In this document: positions 46,191 through 56,376 of the stretch, piece after piece
Numbering within the stretch: position 1 is the stretch's first letter
Layout of the letters: the number at the start of each line of letters is the position of its first letter
DNA from: Rhizobium sp. ARZ01
Lineage (GTDB): Bacteria; Pseudomonadota; Alphaproteobacteria; Rhizobiales; Rhizobiaceae
Assembly (NCBI RefSeq): GCF_014851675.1
Contig: NZ_JACVAE010000001.1
Span: forward strand, 2,790,001 to 2,854,000
Direction: 5' to 3'
DNA length: 64,000 nt
Position numbers and translations under genes: made by a program
The notes under the pieces: model-generated
What the model was told of the DNA's origin: nothing
Database searches by the model: none
The model's input: the letters and a program-made list of their open reading frames with translations, nothing else

Positions 46191-46311
46191 GCCCCGCCTT
46201 GAGCCGGGGTCCAGCAGCGCCGCGTCTGCGGCCCTGAAAACGCCAAAATGTTGAATCTTTTCGCCGCGCAGCGCGCGGCGGCTGGATGCCGGCTCAAGGC
46301 CGGCATGACGG
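46191..46311. repeat. RIME-like palindromic intergenic element
   Basis: About 121 bp between lysS and the convergent gene. Outer arms CCTTGAGCCGGGGTCCAGC (46197-46215) and GCTGGATGCCGGCTCAAGG (46281-46299) are inverted, 17 of 19 matching. Inside are two GC hairpins, one CGCCGCGC-AGC-GCGCGGCG. Size, double-palindrome form and location fit the Rhizobium-specific intergenic mosaic elements (RIME). Partial copies are at 4411-4453 and 28697-28726. Confidence 0.65.
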
Positions 46312-46340
46312 AGAGTAATGGCTTTCGTCAAGCTTGAGCG

Positions 46341-47015
46341 TCAGTGCGCGCTCGCCGCGACCTCGTGCGAGCCTGCATCAGCGGACGCGGCGGCGTGTTT
46401 TTCGGCGGTCTCGCCACCCTGAGCACCGGCCGTCGTTTCCTCGCCCTCCGGCGGCGGATCGACGCAATCGGTGCGTTCCACCATCGCCGTGACGATGCCC
46501 TTGATTTCATCGAGGTCGAGCGCCTTGCGCTCGCCGTAGAACTCGCCGTTCGTAGCGGCCGTGCCTTCGGCATAACTCGCCTGGAACGGCGCCGTCATGC
46601 CGGAAATCTTGCCGGGATCGCGTGAGAACAACACTTCCGCGCCGATCGCGCGACCTCGCATGTCCGCCCGCTGAGCAGGACCGGCCTCGTCAAGCAGCAC
46701 GACCTGATAGAGATCCGCCTTCTCCCTGTTGGAAAGCGCACCTGCAACCCGCAGCGCCGTCCTGACCCGCACGTCACCGTCTTCGGCCTTCGCCCTGATG
46801 TAGTGCCTTATCCACTGCTGGCCGTCCTGTTCCTGGCGCACCGTGAGGACGTTTGTGCAGGCAACGCCGGAGATTTTCTCCGGGCGCGGTCCGAGGATCG
46901 CGTCGCGGCCGACAAACGCGGCCACCGCACCCGATGCGCCAGTCAGCACGACCACACCGGTAAGGAGGATCAGCACCTTCTTCGGCAGGCGCAGTTTCGA
47001 GGGGAGGAACTTCAC
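46341..47015 (-). CDS. Membrane-anchored hypothetical protein
   Basis: About 224 residues: basic N-terminus, one membrane helix KKVLILLTGVVVLTGASGAV, then a soluble domain with ACTNVLTVRQEQDGQQWIRHYIRA (in part) and YGERKALDLDEIKGIVTAMV, and an Ala/Glu/Gly-rich tail. Not recognised. The start is uncertain: no ATG is available, and the GTG at 47015 was chosen because it just precedes the membrane helix; RBS poor. Confidence 0.6.
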   Translation of the reverse strand: MKFLPSKLRLPKKVLILLTGVVVLTGASGAVAAFVGRDAILGPRPEKISGVACTNVLTVRQEQDGQQWIRHYIRAKAEDGDVRVRTALRVAGALSNREKADLYQVVLLDEAGPAQRADMRGRAIGAEVLFSRDPGKISGMTAPFQASYAEGTAATNGEFYGERKALDLDEIKGIVTAMVERTDCVDPPPEGEETTAGAQGGETAEKHAAASADAGSHEVAASAH

Positions 47016-47225
47016 CGTGAAGCACAACTCTTTATAGTGAAAACGCAAGGCTCGAGCGCGTACGCAAGACCTCAAAGCACCCTAGGGCGGCGGGCGTTGC
47101 CGAAATCTTAACGAATGGCTTAACGAGGCCGATATCCGGCGGCGAGGCTTCATTGTTGCTTCGAATGGTTAACGCGTCGTGGCGCTGAGGACGCACGCGC
47201 GGCGGCATCGCCCTTGCGAATGATT

Positions 47226-47283
47226 TGCAATTGCATTGACAGCGGAATTTTGCCGTCTATATTTTATTGCAACTCATTTGCAA
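47226..47283 (+). promoter_or_regulatory. sitABCD promoter with Fur/Mur-type boxes
   Basis: A sigma-70 promoter TTGACA (47236-47241), 16-bp spacer, TATATT (47258-47263). TGCAATTGCA (47226-47235) abuts the -35 box, and TTGCAA-N5-TTGCAA (47267-47283) lies just after the -10 box. Rhizobial sit/mnt genes are repressed by Mur, a Fur-family Mn2+ sensor, through TGCAA-type repeats, so these are good candidates. Confidence 0.7.
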
Positions 47284-47302
47284 AAGCGTATTGGGATTTC
47301 GC

Positions 47303-48199
47303 ATGATTCTTGGCCTTGTTAAGACAACCCTCCTCGCAGCGCTCGTAACGTTCGGAGGGAGCGCAGCGGTTGCGGCGCAGGAAAAACCCAAAGTCATCAC
47401 GACCTTCACCATCATCGCCGACATGGCCCGAAACGTCGCCGGTGACGCCGCAGTCGTGGAATCGATCACCAAGCCGGGCGCCGAGATTCACAACTACCAG
47501 CCGACGCCGCGCGATATCCTCAAGGCTCAGGACGCGACACTGGTGCTCTGGAACGGGCTCAACCTCGAGCGCTGGTTCGAAAAATTCCTGGCCAATCTCA
47601 GTGACGTGCCGAGCGCCGTCGTCTCGGACGGCGTCACGCCGATGGGCATCGCCGAGGGGCCTTATTCCGGCAAGCCGAACCCGCACGCCTGGATGTCGCC
47701 GGACAACGCGCTGATCTATGTCGAAAATATCCGCAAGGCGCTTGCCGCGATCGATCCGGACAACGCCGCCATCTACGGGGCGAATGCCAAGGCCTATGGC
47801 GAGAAGATCAAGGCGCTCTCCGGTGAGATCAAGGCCGAACTCGGCAAGCTGCCGGAAGACAAGCGATGGCTCGTCACCAGCGAGGGCGCGTTTTCCTATC
47901 TCACCCGCGATTTCGGTCTGAAGGAACTCTTCCTCTGGCCGATCAACGCCGACCAGCAGGGCACGCCAAAGCAGGTGAAGGCGGTGATCGACGCGGTGCG
48001 CGAGCACAACATCCACGTCGTCTTCTCCGAAAGCACCGTCTCCGACAAGCCGGCCCGGCAGGTGGCTGCCGAAACCGGTGCAGCCTACGGCGGTGTGCTC
48101 TATGTCGACAGCCTCAGCGAGGCCGACGGCCCGGTGCCGACCTATCTCGACCTTCTGCGCGTGACCTCCGAGACAATTGTGAAAGGCCTCTCGCAATGA
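47303..48199 (+). CDS. sitA: Mn/Fe/Zn ABC transporter, binding protein
   Basis: 298-residue cluster A-I metal-binding lipoprotein-like protein with a signal peptide ending AAVAA. Metal ligands in [15 protein letters not shown] and [13 protein letters not shown], plus [15 protein letters not shown]. It captures divalent metal (Mn2+, possibly Fe2+) in the periplasm. The stop overlaps the next start (ATGA). The start at 47303 has a weak GGGA. Confidence 0.92.
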   Translation: MILGLVKTTLLAALVTFGGSAAVAAQEKPKVITTFTIIADMARNVAGDAAVVESITKPGAEIHNYQPTPRDILKAQDATLVLWNGLNLERWFEKFLANLSDVPSAVVSDGVTPMGIAEGPYSGKPNPHAWMSPDNALIYVENIRKALAAIDPDNAAIYGANAKAYGEKIKALSGEIKAELGKLPEDKRWLVTSEGAFSYLTRDFGLKELFLWPINADQQGTPKQVKAVIDAVREHNIHVVFSESTVSDKPARQVAAETGAAYGGVLYVDSLSEADGPVPTYLDLLRVTSETIVKGLSQ

Positions 48200-49083
48200 T
48201 GATGGGAGGCAGAAAAAAACCGGCCGACGGTATCGTCGCGGAGGACGTCACGGTCACCTACCGCACCGGCGTGACCGCGCTGAAGCACGCGAGTTTCTCT
48301 GTGCCGAGGGGCACAATCACCGCGCTCGTCGGCGTCAACGGCAGCGGCAAGTCCACGCTGTTCAAGTCGATCATGGGTTTCGTGCCGCTGGCCGGCGGCA
48401 AGGTGACGATCCTCGGCATGCCGGTGCGCGAGGCGCTGAAGAAAAACCTCGTGGCCTATGTGCCGCAAGCCGAAGAGGTCGACTGGACCTTCCCCGTTCT
48501 CGTCGAGGACGTCGTGATGATGGGGCGCTACGGCCACATGAACTGGCTGCGCATCCCGACGAAGCGCGACCACGAAATGGTCTCGGAGGCCCTCGCTCGG
48601 GTCAACATGAGCGACTTCCGTAAGCGCCAGATCGGCGAGCTCTCCGGCGGGCAGCGCAAGCGCGTCTTCCTCGCCCGCGCGCTCGCCCAGGAAGGGCAGG
48701 TTATCCTGCTGGACGAGCCGTTTACCGGCGTCGACGTCACCACGGAGGAGCAGATCATCCAACTTCTCGGCACGCTGCGCGACGAAGGCCGCGTCATGCT
48801 GGTCTCCACCCACAATCTCGGCAGCGTTCCGGATTTCTGCGACCGCACCGTCTTCGTCAAGGGCACGGTGATCGCCTCCGGCCCGACAGCCGAAACCTTC
48901 AACGAGGCCAACCTCGAACGCGCCTTCGGCGGCGTCCTGCGCCATTTCATCCTGGCCGGTCACGACCTGCACGAAGACGAGGATCCGCGCCAGGTCAAGG
49001 TCATCACCGACGACGAGCGGCCCTTCGTCATCTACGCCGAGAAGAAGAATACGCCGGCGGAACCGGAGAAGGCGGAACGGTGA
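48196..49083 (+). CDS. sitB: Mn/Fe/Zn ABC transporter, ATPase
   Basis: 295 residues: Walker [11 protein letters not shown]-loop [10 protein letters not shown] (typical of the metal type), signature LSGGQRKRV, Walker [13 protein letters not shown]. The start ATG overlaps the sitA stop. The charged C-terminal extension ([20 protein letters not shown]) is common in Sit/Mnt ATPases. Confidence 0.93.
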   Translation: MMMGGRKKPADGIVAEDVTVTYRTGVTALKHASFSVPRGTITALVGVNGSGKSTLFKSIMGFVPLAGGKVTILGMPVREALKKNLVAYVPQAEEVDWTFPVLVEDVVMMGRYGHMNWLRIPTKRDHEMVSEALARVNMSDFRKRQIGELSGGQRKRVFLARALAQEGQVILLDEPFTGVDVTTEEQIIQLLGTLRDEGRVMLVSTHNLGSVPDFCDRTVFVKGTVIASGPTAETFNEANLERAFGGVLRHFILAGHDLHEDEDPRQVKVITDDERPFVIYAEKKNTPAEPEKAER

Positions 49084-49946
49084 GCACCCTTCTCGAACCA
49101 TTCGGCTACGACTACATGGTCAACGCCATGTGGGTCAGCGCGCTCGTTGGCTGCGTCTGTGGCTTCCTCTCCGCCTACCTGATGCTGAAGGGCTGGTCGC
49201 TGATCGGCGACGCGCTCTCGCATTCGATCGTGCCCGGCGTCGCCGGCGCCTACATGCTCGGCCTGCCGTTCTCGGCCGGTGCCTTCCTGTCCGGCGGGCT
49301 TGCCGCCGGCGCCATGCTGTTCCTCAATCACCGCACCAAGCTGAAGGAAGATGCGATCATCGGCATGATCTTCACCTCCTTTTTCAGCGTCGGCCTGTTC
49401 ATGGTCTCGCTTTCGCCGACCTCGGTGAACATCCAGACGATAGTGCTCGGCAACATTCTTGCCATCACGCCCTCCGACACGCTGCAGCTTGCCATCATCG
49501 GCGGCGTGACGCTGCTGATCCTGCTTGTGAAGTGGAAGGACCTGATGGTCACGTTCTTCGACGAGAACCATGCCCGCTCGATCGGGCTCAAGCCGCTGGC
49601 GCTGAAGCTGTTGTTCTTCACGCTGCTTTCGGCCTCCACGGTCGCTGCCATGCAGACGGTCGGCGCCTTCCTCGTCATCGCCATGGTCGTGACCCCCGGC
49701 GCCACCGCCTATCTTTTGACTGACCGCTTCCAGCGCCTGATCGTCATTGCCGCTTTGCTTGGCGCAGGCACAAGCTTCGCGGGGGCCTACATTTCCTATT
49801 TCCTCGACGGGGCAACAGGCGGCATCATCGTCGTGCTGCAGACGCTGACCTTCCTCACTGCCTTCCTCTTCGCCCCGAAGCACGGCATGCTCGCGCTTCG
49901 GCGCAAGGGAAGGCTTGCGATCGAGCAGAGGGGAGGCGCGGCATGA
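49080..49946 (+). CDS. sitC: Mn/Fe/Zn ABC transporter, permease 1
   Basis: 288 residues, eight to nine helices, ABC-3 family. [22 protein letters not shown] (in part), [15 protein letters not shown] and [21 protein letters not shown] start overlapping the sitB stop (GTGA). Confidence 0.92.
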   Translation: MSTLLEPFGYDYMVNAMWVSALVGCVCGFLSAYLMLKGWSLIGDALSHSIVPGVAGAYMLGLPFSAGAFLSGGLAAGAMLFLNHRTKLKEDAIIGMIFTSFFSVGLFMVSLSPTSVNIQTIVLGNILAITPSDTLQLAIIGGVTLLILLVKWKDLMVTFFDENHARSIGLKPLALKLLFFTLLSASTVAAMQTVGAFLVIAMVVTPGATAYLLTDRFQRLIVIAALLGAGTSFAGAYISYFLDGATGGIIVVLQTLTFLTAFLFAPKHGMLALRRKGRLAIEQRGGAA

Positions 49947-50806
49947 GCGACTTCCTCGACCTCGCCCTGATGCCCTTCCGCCTCGGCTTCATGCAATACG
50001 CCTTTGCCGTGACGCTGATGATCGCCGTGCCGATGGCGCTGCTCTCCTGCTATCTTGTGCTGAAGGGCTGGTCGCTGATGGGCGACGCCGTTTCCCATGC
50101 TGTGCTGCCGGGGGTCGTCATCGCCTATGTGATCGGCCTGCCCTTTGCCGTCGGCGCCTTCGTCGCCGGCCTCTTCTGCGCGCTGGCCGCCGGCTACATC
50201 CGCAACAACAGCCGGGTGAAGGAGGACACGGTGCTCGGCATCGTCTTCTCCGGCATGTTCGGGCTCGGCATCGTGCTCTATGTGGCGATCGAAACCGATG
50301 TCCACCTCGACCACATCCTCTTCGGCGACATGCTGGGGATTGCGGCGTCCGACTTGCTTGAAACCACGTTGATTGCGCTGGCCTGCGCCGCCTTCATCCT
50401 GTTTTTCCGCAAGGACCTACTGGTGCAGACCTTCGACCGACAGCATGCCGCGGCGATCGGCCTGCCCGTCCGCCTGCTGCATTACGGCCTGCTCGCCGTC
50501 CTTTCGCTGGTGGTCGTCGGCGCGCTCAAGGCGGTCGGCATCATTCTGTCGGTCGCCATGCTCGTGGCCCCAGGCGCGATCGCGGCCCTATTGACGCGGC
50601 GATTCGGAACCATGCTGGCAACCGCGGTCACTATCGCTGTCGGTGCCTCGCTTGCGGGCATCTATCTCAGCTTCTTCCTCGACAGCGCCCCCGCCCCCAC
50701 GATCGTCGTCCTTATGACGGTTCTCTTCATCGTCGCCTTCATCATCCAGGCCCTGCGCAACCGGGAGACTGCGAGAGGGGCTTCAGGGCAAACTACAGGC
50801 CGCTGA
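49943..50806 (+). CDS. sitD: Mn/Fe/Zn ABC transporter, permease 2
   Basis: 287 residues, paralogue of SitC: GWSLMGDAVSHAVLPGVVIA, NSRVKEDTVLGIVFSGMFG and LSVAMLVAPGAIAALLTRRF. The ATG overlaps the sitC stop. Its stop codon lies inside an inverted repeat (50803-50812 and 50836-50845) that may end the operon transcript. Confidence 0.92.
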   Translation: MSDFLDLALMPFRLGFMQYAFAVTLMIAVPMALLSCYLVLKGWSLMGDAVSHAVLPGVVIAYVIGLPFAVGAFVAGLFCALAAGYIRNNSRVKEDTVLGIVFSGMFGLGIVLYVAIETDVHLDHILFGDMLGIAASDLLETTLIALACAAFILFFRKDLLVQTFDRQHAAAIGLPVRLLHYGLLAVLSLVVVGALKAVGIILSVAMLVAPGAIAALLTRRFGTMLATAVTIAVGASLAGIYLSFFLDSAPAPTIVVLMTVLFIVAFIIQALRNRETARGASGQTTGR

Positions 50807-50845
50807 CGGCGCAAACGATCTCCCCACAGGGCATCGCGCCGTCAG
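50803..50845 (+). terminator. Inverted repeat at the end of sitABCD
   Basis: CTGACGGCGC/GCGCCGTCAG, perfect 10-bp arms with a 23-base loop, starting in the sitD stop codon. No T tract, so function is tentative. Confidence 0.4.
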
Positions 50846-50971
50846 GCCCAAGTTGTGCGCGGCAGGTCCGGGCGCGGTCGACAGGCTTTTCTTTTCCGTC
50901 TATCGTCCGCGCCAATCAGGAGGGTGGTCGCCACTTCAGGCGCGCCACCGCGCGGACTTAGCAGGACTGGC

Positions 50972-52210
50972 ATGGCACATATCGGCATCGTCGGCGGCGG
51001 CATCATCGGCTGCGCCACAGCGCTTCATCTTCTCGACCGGGGCCACCAGGTGACGGTCATCGAGCGCGACGCGGGTGGCCTGCCGGCCTCCGTCGGCAAT
51101 GCCGGCCTTCTTGGCATTCCCGGGATCAATCCGATCGCCCACCCCGGCATGTTACTGGCCGCACCGAAATGGCTTCTAGATCCGCTTGGGCCATTGACCG
51201 TGCGCTGGAGGGACCTTCCCTCGCTCATGCCCTGGCTGACGCGCCTTCTGCTCGCGTCCCGGCCGGCGCAGGTCGAGCGATCCCGCCAGGCACTGACCTT
51301 CCTGATGCAGACCGCAGCGGCCGATCACGGCGCGATGGCGAAAATGGCTGGCATCACCGGCCACATCCGCAAGACCGGCGCCCTGAAGATCTTCGACACC
51401 GAAACCGCCCGCGACCGGGCCTTCGCCAGCGCAGTGGAAAATGCGCGGCTCCTCGGCGGCTTCGCTGTCGAAAAACTCGATGCGACGGAGGCGCGCCGCC
51501 GCGTCCCGGCATTGCAGGGCAATTTTGCCGGCGCCGTCTTCAACGAAGGATACCAGACCTTCGAGTATCCCCTCACCTTCCTACGCCGGCTCCAGGCTTC
51601 GATCCGCGAACGCGCCGCCTTTATTGATGCCGCAGTCTCCTCGATCGCGTGGAGCGACCAGGGCATATCGGTGCGCACCGAGGCGCAGAACACCCATCTC
51701 TTCGACAAGGTTGTCGTCGCTGCCGGCGTCTGGTCCAAGCCGCTCGTCGAGCGGGTCGGTCTTCACGTGCTGCTCGAGACCGAGCGCGGCTACAACACCA
51801 CTTTCGTCAACCCGCGGGTGTCGTTGGAAATGCCGGTGTTCTTTGAGGAGCATGGTTTCGTTGCCACGCCGTTCGAAAACATGCTGCGCGTCGGCGGCGC
51901 GGTCGAATTGGCAAAACCCGACGCCTCGGCGAACTATGCGCGCGCCGCCGCCATGCGCAAGAAGATGCGCCGCTACGTGCCGGATCTGCCGGAAGAAGGC
52001 GGCACCGAATGGATGGGTCGCCGGCCCTCGACGCCAGACTCCGTACCCGTCATTGGCCTGCACCCGGGCGATCCGCGCATCGCCTTTGCCTTTGGGCACG
52101 GCCATCTCGGCCTGACGTTCTCGGCCACGACCGGCCGCCATGTGGCCGATCTTTTCGCCGGCCAAGCCAGCCCGGAACTCGACGCCTTCTCGATCCGCCG
52201 GTTCCAGTAG
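50972..52210 (+). CDS. FAD-dependent amino-acid dehydrogenase-like oxidoreductase (DAO family)
   Basis: 412 residues: N-terminal FAD-binding HIGIVGGGIIGCATALHLLD with an acidic end IERD, then NAGLLGIPGINPIAHPGM, and a C-terminal GRRPSTPDSVPVIG ... FGHGHLGLTFSATTGR, as in D-amino acid dehydrogenases. The start at 50972 has AGCAGGA. Likely oxidises a D-amino acid or similar imino acid; followed 29 bases later by a nucleoside hydrolase gene. Confidence 0.87.
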   Translation: MAHIGIVGGGIIGCATALHLLDRGHQVTVIERDAGGLPASVGNAGLLGIPGINPIAHPGMLLAAPKWLLDPLGPLTVRWRDLPSLMPWLTRLLLASRPAQVERSRQALTFLMQTAAADHGAMAKMAGITGHIRKTGALKIFDTETARDRAFASAVENARLLGGFAVEKLDATEARRRVPALQGNFAGAVFNEGYQTFEYPLTFLRRLQASIRERAAFIDAAVSSIAWSDQGISVRTEAQNTHLFDKVVVAAGVWSKPLVERVGLHVLLETERGYNTTFVNPRVSLEMPVFFEEHGFVATPFENMLRVGGAVELAKPDASANYARAAAMRKKMRRYVPDLPEEGGTEWMGRRPSTPDSVPVIGLHPGDPRIAFAFGHGHLGLTFSATTGRHVADLFAGQASPELDAFSIRRFQ

Positions 52211-52239
52211 GCCGCGCCCGAACCAAGAGGATCGCTTCC

Positions 52240-53193
52240 ATGCACAAGGTCATATTCGACACCGATCCCGGCATCGACGATGCCATGGCGCTGCTGTTCC
52301 TGCACCAGCACCCTGAGATCGACCTGATCGGCATCACCACCGTCTTCGGTAATGCCTCCGTCGAGACGACGACGCGCAACGCGCTGTTCCTGAAACGGGA
52401 ATGGGACATTCCGGCACCCGTCGTCAAGGGCGACGGTAAGGCCTTCAATCCGATGCGCAACCCGACCGACTGGCCAGTGATGATCCACGGCCATGACGGG
52501 CTCGGCAACATCGACGTACCGGAAACCATCGACCTGCCGATTGATCCGCGTCCTGCCCACCGCTTCATCATCGACACCGTGCGGGCAAACCCCGGCGAGG
52601 TGACGCTGATCGCCGTCGGCCGCATGTCGAACCTCGCCTTTGCGCTGAAAGAAGATCCCGGCATTGCCGCCCTGGTAAAGCAGGTGATCATCATGGGCGG
52701 CGCCTTCGACGTGCCCGGCAACATCACGCCCGCAGCCGAAGCAAACATCCACGGCGATCCGGAAGCGGCCGATGTGGTGATGACCGCGCCGTGGAAAGTC
52801 ACTGTCGTCGGTCTCGACGTGACGATGAAGACGGTGATGACGCGCACGCTGCTCGACAAGATCGTCGAGAAAGGCGGTGCGCGCGCAAAGCTGCTTTCCG
52901 ATATCTCGCAGCTCTACATCGACTTCTACGGCCGCCACGTGAAAGACGGCATGGTCGTGCACGACAGCTGCGCCTGTGTCTATCTCGTCACGCCCGAACT
53001 GTTCACCACCCGCTCCGGCGCGATCCGCGTCGTCGCCGGCGGCATTGCTGATGGCCAGACGATCCAGAAGCCGGATGGTCGTGCCTTCCCGCCCGGCAAC
53101 TGGGACGATCTGCCAAGCCAGCACGCCTGCATCAGCATCGACGCGGAAGCGGTACTGGCACTGCTCGCCGAGACGCTCTCACGCCCCGCTTGA
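52240..53193 (+). CDS. Inosine-uridine type nucleoside hydrolase
   Basis: 317 residues. Ca2+-binding N-terminal motif FDTDPGIDDAMAL (5-17), GNASVETTTRNALF, IIMGGAFDVPGNITPAAEAN and a His near the C-terminus. It cleaves the N-glycosidic bond of ribonucleosides; base preference unknown. The start at 52240 has AAGAGGA. Probably cotranscribed with the upstream DAO gene. Confidence 0.9.
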   Translation: MHKVIFDTDPGIDDAMALLFLHQHPEIDLIGITTVFGNASVETTTRNALFLKREWDIPAPVVKGDGKAFNPMRNPTDWPVMIHGHDGLGNIDVPETIDLPIDPRPAHRFIIDTVRANPGEVTLIAVGRMSNLAFALKEDPGIAALVKQVIIMGGAFDVPGNITPAAEANIHGDPEAADVVMTAPWKVTVVGLDVTMKTVMTRTLLDKIVEKGGARAKLLSDISQLYIDFYGRHVKDGMVVHDSCACVYLVTPELFTTRSGAIRVVAGGIADGQTIQKPDGRAFPPGNWDDLPSQHACISIDAEAVLALLAETLSRPA

Positions 53194-53196
53194 CGC

Positions 53197-53892
53197 CTAT
53201 TCCGGATTGACGGGAAGACGCCAGTCGATCGGCTGACGCCCTCGATTTTCCAGAAACGCGTTCGCCTTGGAAAAATGCCGGCAACCGAGGAAGCCGCTGT
53301 GGGCAGAGAGCGGCGAGGGATGCGGCGCCCACAGCACAAGATGCCTGTTCTGATCGACGAAAGCAGCCTTCTTCTGGGCATAGGAACCCCAGAGCATGAA
53401 GACCACCGGGATGTCGCTCTCGTTCACCGCGCGGATCACGGCGTCGGTGAAGCGCTCCCAGCCCTGCCCCTGATGCGAGGCGGCGCGGCCCATCTCCACC
53501 GTCAGCACGCTGTTGAGCAGGAGCACGCCCTGCCGTGCCCAGTGTTCGAGGAAACCGTGGCGCGGACGTGCAATGCCGAGGTCGGCCTCGATCTCCTTGT
53601 AGATATTGACGAGTGACGGCGGGATGCGCACCCCCGGCAGCACGCTGAAGCAAAGCCCGTGCGCCTGGCCTTCCCCATGGTATGGGTCCTGGCCGAGGAT
53701 CACGACCTTGACGTCATCCAGCGGCGTCAGGTCGAGTGCGCGAAAATATTCGGTGCCCTTCGGAAAGATGCGTTTGCCCTGTTCCTTCTCGCGGACAAGA
53801 AAACTCTTCAGTCCCGCCATGTAGGGGCTGTCGAACTCCACCGAGAGCGGCGCCCTCCAGCTTTCTCCGATCTGGACATCCGCTATAGCCAT
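53197..53892 (-). CDS. ung: Uracil-DNA glycosylase
   Basis: 231-residue family 1 UDG, base-excision repair of uracil in DNA. Catalytic aspartate in [20 protein letters not shown], and [21 protein letters not shown] (in part) near the C-terminus. The start at 53892 has GGAGAGAG; the frame is open further upstream but family similarity begins here. Convergent with the nucleoside hydrolase, 3 bases apart. Confidence 0.95.
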   Translation of the reverse strand: MAIADVQIGESWRAPLSVEFDSPYMAGLKSFLVREKEQGKRIFPKGTEYFRALDLTPLDDVKVVILGQDPYHGEGQAHGLCFSVLPGVRIPPSLVNIYKEIEADLGIARPRHGFLEHWARQGVLLLNSVLTVEMGRAASHQGQGWERFTDAVIRAVNESDIPVVFMLWGSYAQKKAAFVDQNRHLVLWAPHPSPLSAHSGFLGCRHFSKANAFLENRGRQPIDWRLPVNPE

Positions 53893-54082
53893 CCCGCTCT
53901 CTCCGTAATGCGCCTTTCGTCTGGATAGCGCATGACCACGGAAACTGAAATCGGCCGGCGGCTGTATCAACCGCTGTGTGCGGCTCTTCCACATGCTTGC
54001 ATCAAGACGCCAAGAGTGGCCGCGAGGCGAACGCGGCGTGTACGCCCCGCGGACCACAGTTGAGACGCTCCTATACGAGCGC

Positions 54083-55264
54083 CTACTTCAGAAGCGTATC
54101 CAGCGGGACCGCCTCGCTGATCCGCCACTCGTCGACCCGCGCCGGCTTGCCGCCAGTGATCTCGATGATCTGCATCAGCGCGGTATTCTGGTGGTGCAGT
54201 TCGCCGGTGAAGGTTCGGGGGCCGAACGCGGTGGGCTCATCGGCCATCTTTTCCAGCTCCGCCGTGACCGCCGCTCCGTCGACCGTTCCAGCGCGCTCGA
54301 CGGCTTTGGCCCAGAGATCGATCAGCACATAGCCGGGATAGGCGTAGGAACTGGCCGGCCGCGCTCCGGCGACCTTCTCATAGGCCTTGTTGAAGGCCTC
54401 AACCTCGGGGCGCGGGTCGTCGCCATAGATCGAGCCTTGTACCGGCACGACGAAGCCAGACAGACCCGGCGTCGCGTCGAGCCAGTAGGAGCCGTCGACC
54501 GCAGAGCCGTTGAGGATGAGCGAGTTGATGCCGGCCGCGCGGATCTGGCGGACTGCGGCCGCAGCGCCCGGCATCACCGAGCACAGCATGATGACGTCGG
54601 GCTCCTCGGGAAGGGCCTTGATGCGGGTGATCTGGCTGGCAATCGACGCGTCGTCGTTCTTGAACGTGTCGGTGCCGACGATCTTCGCGCCATCGAGACG
54701 CGGGAACATCCAGTCGAAGCCGGTGCAGATGCCCTTGTTGTATTCGATGAAAGTGTCGAGCAGCACATAGGCCTCGCGGGCCTCGCGCTTCTTGTAGGCC
54801 CATTCCGCCATCGTCGCGCCCTGCACCGGAGCAAGAACGGACGAGGAGAAGCTGTTGGGGCCGACGCCCTGAATACCGGCCTTCACATCCTCGGCGCACA
54901 GGAAGAAGGAGTTCATGCCTTCGCCCTCGGCAACGAGAGCCGACGGTGCGCCGAAATCGTAGTCGCACGAGACGACCATCATCTGGGCACCCTCGTCGAG
55001 CAATTGCAGCCCGGCCTTGGACGCTTCCGCGCGATCGGTGCGCGTGTCGGCCTCGGTCCACTTGATCTGCTTGCCGAGCAGGCCGCCGGCAGCGTTGATC
55101 TCGTTGATGCGGATCTTTGCGGCGGTGGCCGCCGGTGTGTCGTAGGCCTCCATCCAGCCGGATTTCGCGACGGCGAAGCCCACGTGGATGTCGTCAGCGT
55201 AAGCCGACGATGCGGCCAGAACGCCGGCCAGCATGGCGGTTGTCAGTCTTGTTCCCTTTATCAT
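54083..55264 (-). CDS. Branched-chain-type ABC transporter, binding protein
   Basis: 393 residues, type I periplasmic binding fold with signal peptide ending [40 protein letters not shown] and [13 protein letters not shown]. It is the last gene of the hyu operon and would bring the hydantoin- or oxoproline-like substrate to LivH/LivM homologues. GGAGGAG precedes the ATG. Confidence 0.88.
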   Translation of the reverse strand: MIKGTRLTTAMLAGVLAASSAYADDIHVGFAVAKSGWMEAYDTPAATAAKIRINEINAAGGLLGKQIKWTEADTRTDRAEASKAGLQLLDEGAQMMVVSCDYDFGAPSALVAEGEGMNSFFLCAEDVKAGIQGVGPNSFSSSVLAPVQGATMAEWAYKKREAREAYVLLDTFIEYNKGICTGFDWMFPRLDGAKIVGTDTFKNDDASIASQITRIKALPEEPDVIMLCSVMPGAAAAVRQIRAAGINSLILNGSAVDGSYWLDATPGLSGFVVPVQGSIYGDDPRPEVEAFNKAYEKVAGARPASSYAYPGYVLIDLWAKAVERAGTVDGAAVTAELEKMADEPTAFGPRTFTGELHHQNTALMQIIEITGGKPARVDEWRISEAVPLDTLLK

Positions 55265-55307
55265 TACTGTCTCCTCCAGGACATGTTGATTTCGGTATTG
55301 TTTGTTG

Positions 55308-56372
55308 TCAGCGACGCGCCTCCCGCCGGCGTCCTCCGATCCACCGGGCGGGCAGCGCCAATTCGCGCCCCGCCATCAGGCCGGCCGGCCGAAAGACCAG
55401 GACGACGATCATGGCGATGCCGATCAGGATTTCCTGCGAGCCCGCGGGAAGCGAGAACTGGGCGCTGCCGATGGTGAAGCCCTTTTCCAGCCGCACCAGC
55501 GCCTCGACGGCGAGCGACACGACCAGGACGCCCACGACGGCACCCGACAGGCTGCCGATGCCGCCGACCACCAGCATCGCCAGCATCAGGAACGTCAGGC
55601 TCAGATAGAAGCTATCGGGGTTGAGAACGCCGATGAAATGGCCGAGCAGCGCCCCGCCGATACCGCAGAAGAAGGCGGAAATCGTAAATGCCAGCAGCCG
55701 ATGACGATAACGGTCGATGCCGCTCGCCGAGGCTGCGACCTCGTCCTCGCGGCTTGCGCGGAGTGCAAGGCCCGACGCCGAAGCGCCGTAGACGGCCGCC
55801 GCAACGATTGCCGCGCATGCCCAGCCGAGCGCCACCCACGAGTTCGTGTAGCGGGCGAGGCCGACGACGGAGGACGTGCCGCCGGTCACCGGCGTCCAGT
55901 TGGCCCAGATGGTGTTGATCATCGCCAGGAAGGCGAAAGTTGCGATCGACGCGGCGATGCCGGAGAGCCGCAGGATGGCCGCTCCCGTGACAAGCGCCAG
56001 AAGGGCGGCGACCGCGCCCCCAGCCAGCGCTGCCGGCAGCACGGGCCAATGGGCCTGCGCCAGCCATTCCGGCAGCCCGGTCAGAAGCAGCGACTTCATC
56101 TGCGGGTTCAATGTCAGCCAGGCGGACACATAGGCGCCGACGCAGGCGAAGGCGGCATGGCCGAAGCTGATGACGCCGGAATTGCCGGCGAAGATCCAAA
56201 AGCCCACTACCAGCGTCACCCGGATCAGGGTTTCCGCCGCCATCCGTCCCATGGCGCGGTCGCCGAGACCGGTTGCGACAAGAACGAAGGCAAGCAGCAG
56301 CAGGCAAAGCAGGACCGGCGTGGTGCGGGCCGCGATCCGGCGGGCGCGATGATCAGTCATAGGTGCGCTCAT
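55308..56372 (-). CDS. Branched-chain-type ABC transporter permease (LivM-like)
   Basis: 354 residues, about nine to ten helices: FAGNSGVISFGHAAFACVGA, RLSGIAASIATFAFLAMINT, SGLALRASREDEVAASASGI and a GSLSGAVVG motif. The ATG at 56372 begins 4 bases after the LivH-like stop; an ATG at 56360 is the alternative. Confidence 0.87.
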   Translation of the reverse strand: MSAPMTDHRARRIAARTTPVLLCLLLLAFVLVATGLGDRAMGRMAAETLIRVTLVVGFWIFAGNSGVISFGHAAFACVGAYVSAWLTLNPQMKSLLLTGLPEWLAQAHWPVLPAALAGGAVAALLALVTGAAILRLSGIAASIATFAFLAMINTIWANWTPVTGGTSSVVGLARYTNSWVALGWACAAIVAAAVYGASASGLALRASREDEVAASASGIDRYRHRLLAFTISAFFCGIGGALLGHFIGVLNPDSFYLSLTFLMLAMLVVGGIGSLSGAVVGVLVVSLAVEALVRLEKGFTIGSAQFSLPAGSQEILIGIAMIVVLVFRPAGLMAGRELALPARWIGGRRREARR

Positions 56373-56376
56373 GGGT

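Noticed and set aside
43136..46331. Long minus-strand ORFs of 526 and 641 codons opposite gltX and lysS
   Set aside because: Shadows of the two synthetase genes, which carry all expected motifs.
47866..48195. 110-codon N-terminal extension of the sitB frame
   Set aside because: It lies inside sitA in another frame; the ATGA overlap at 48196 and ABC family similarity set the start.
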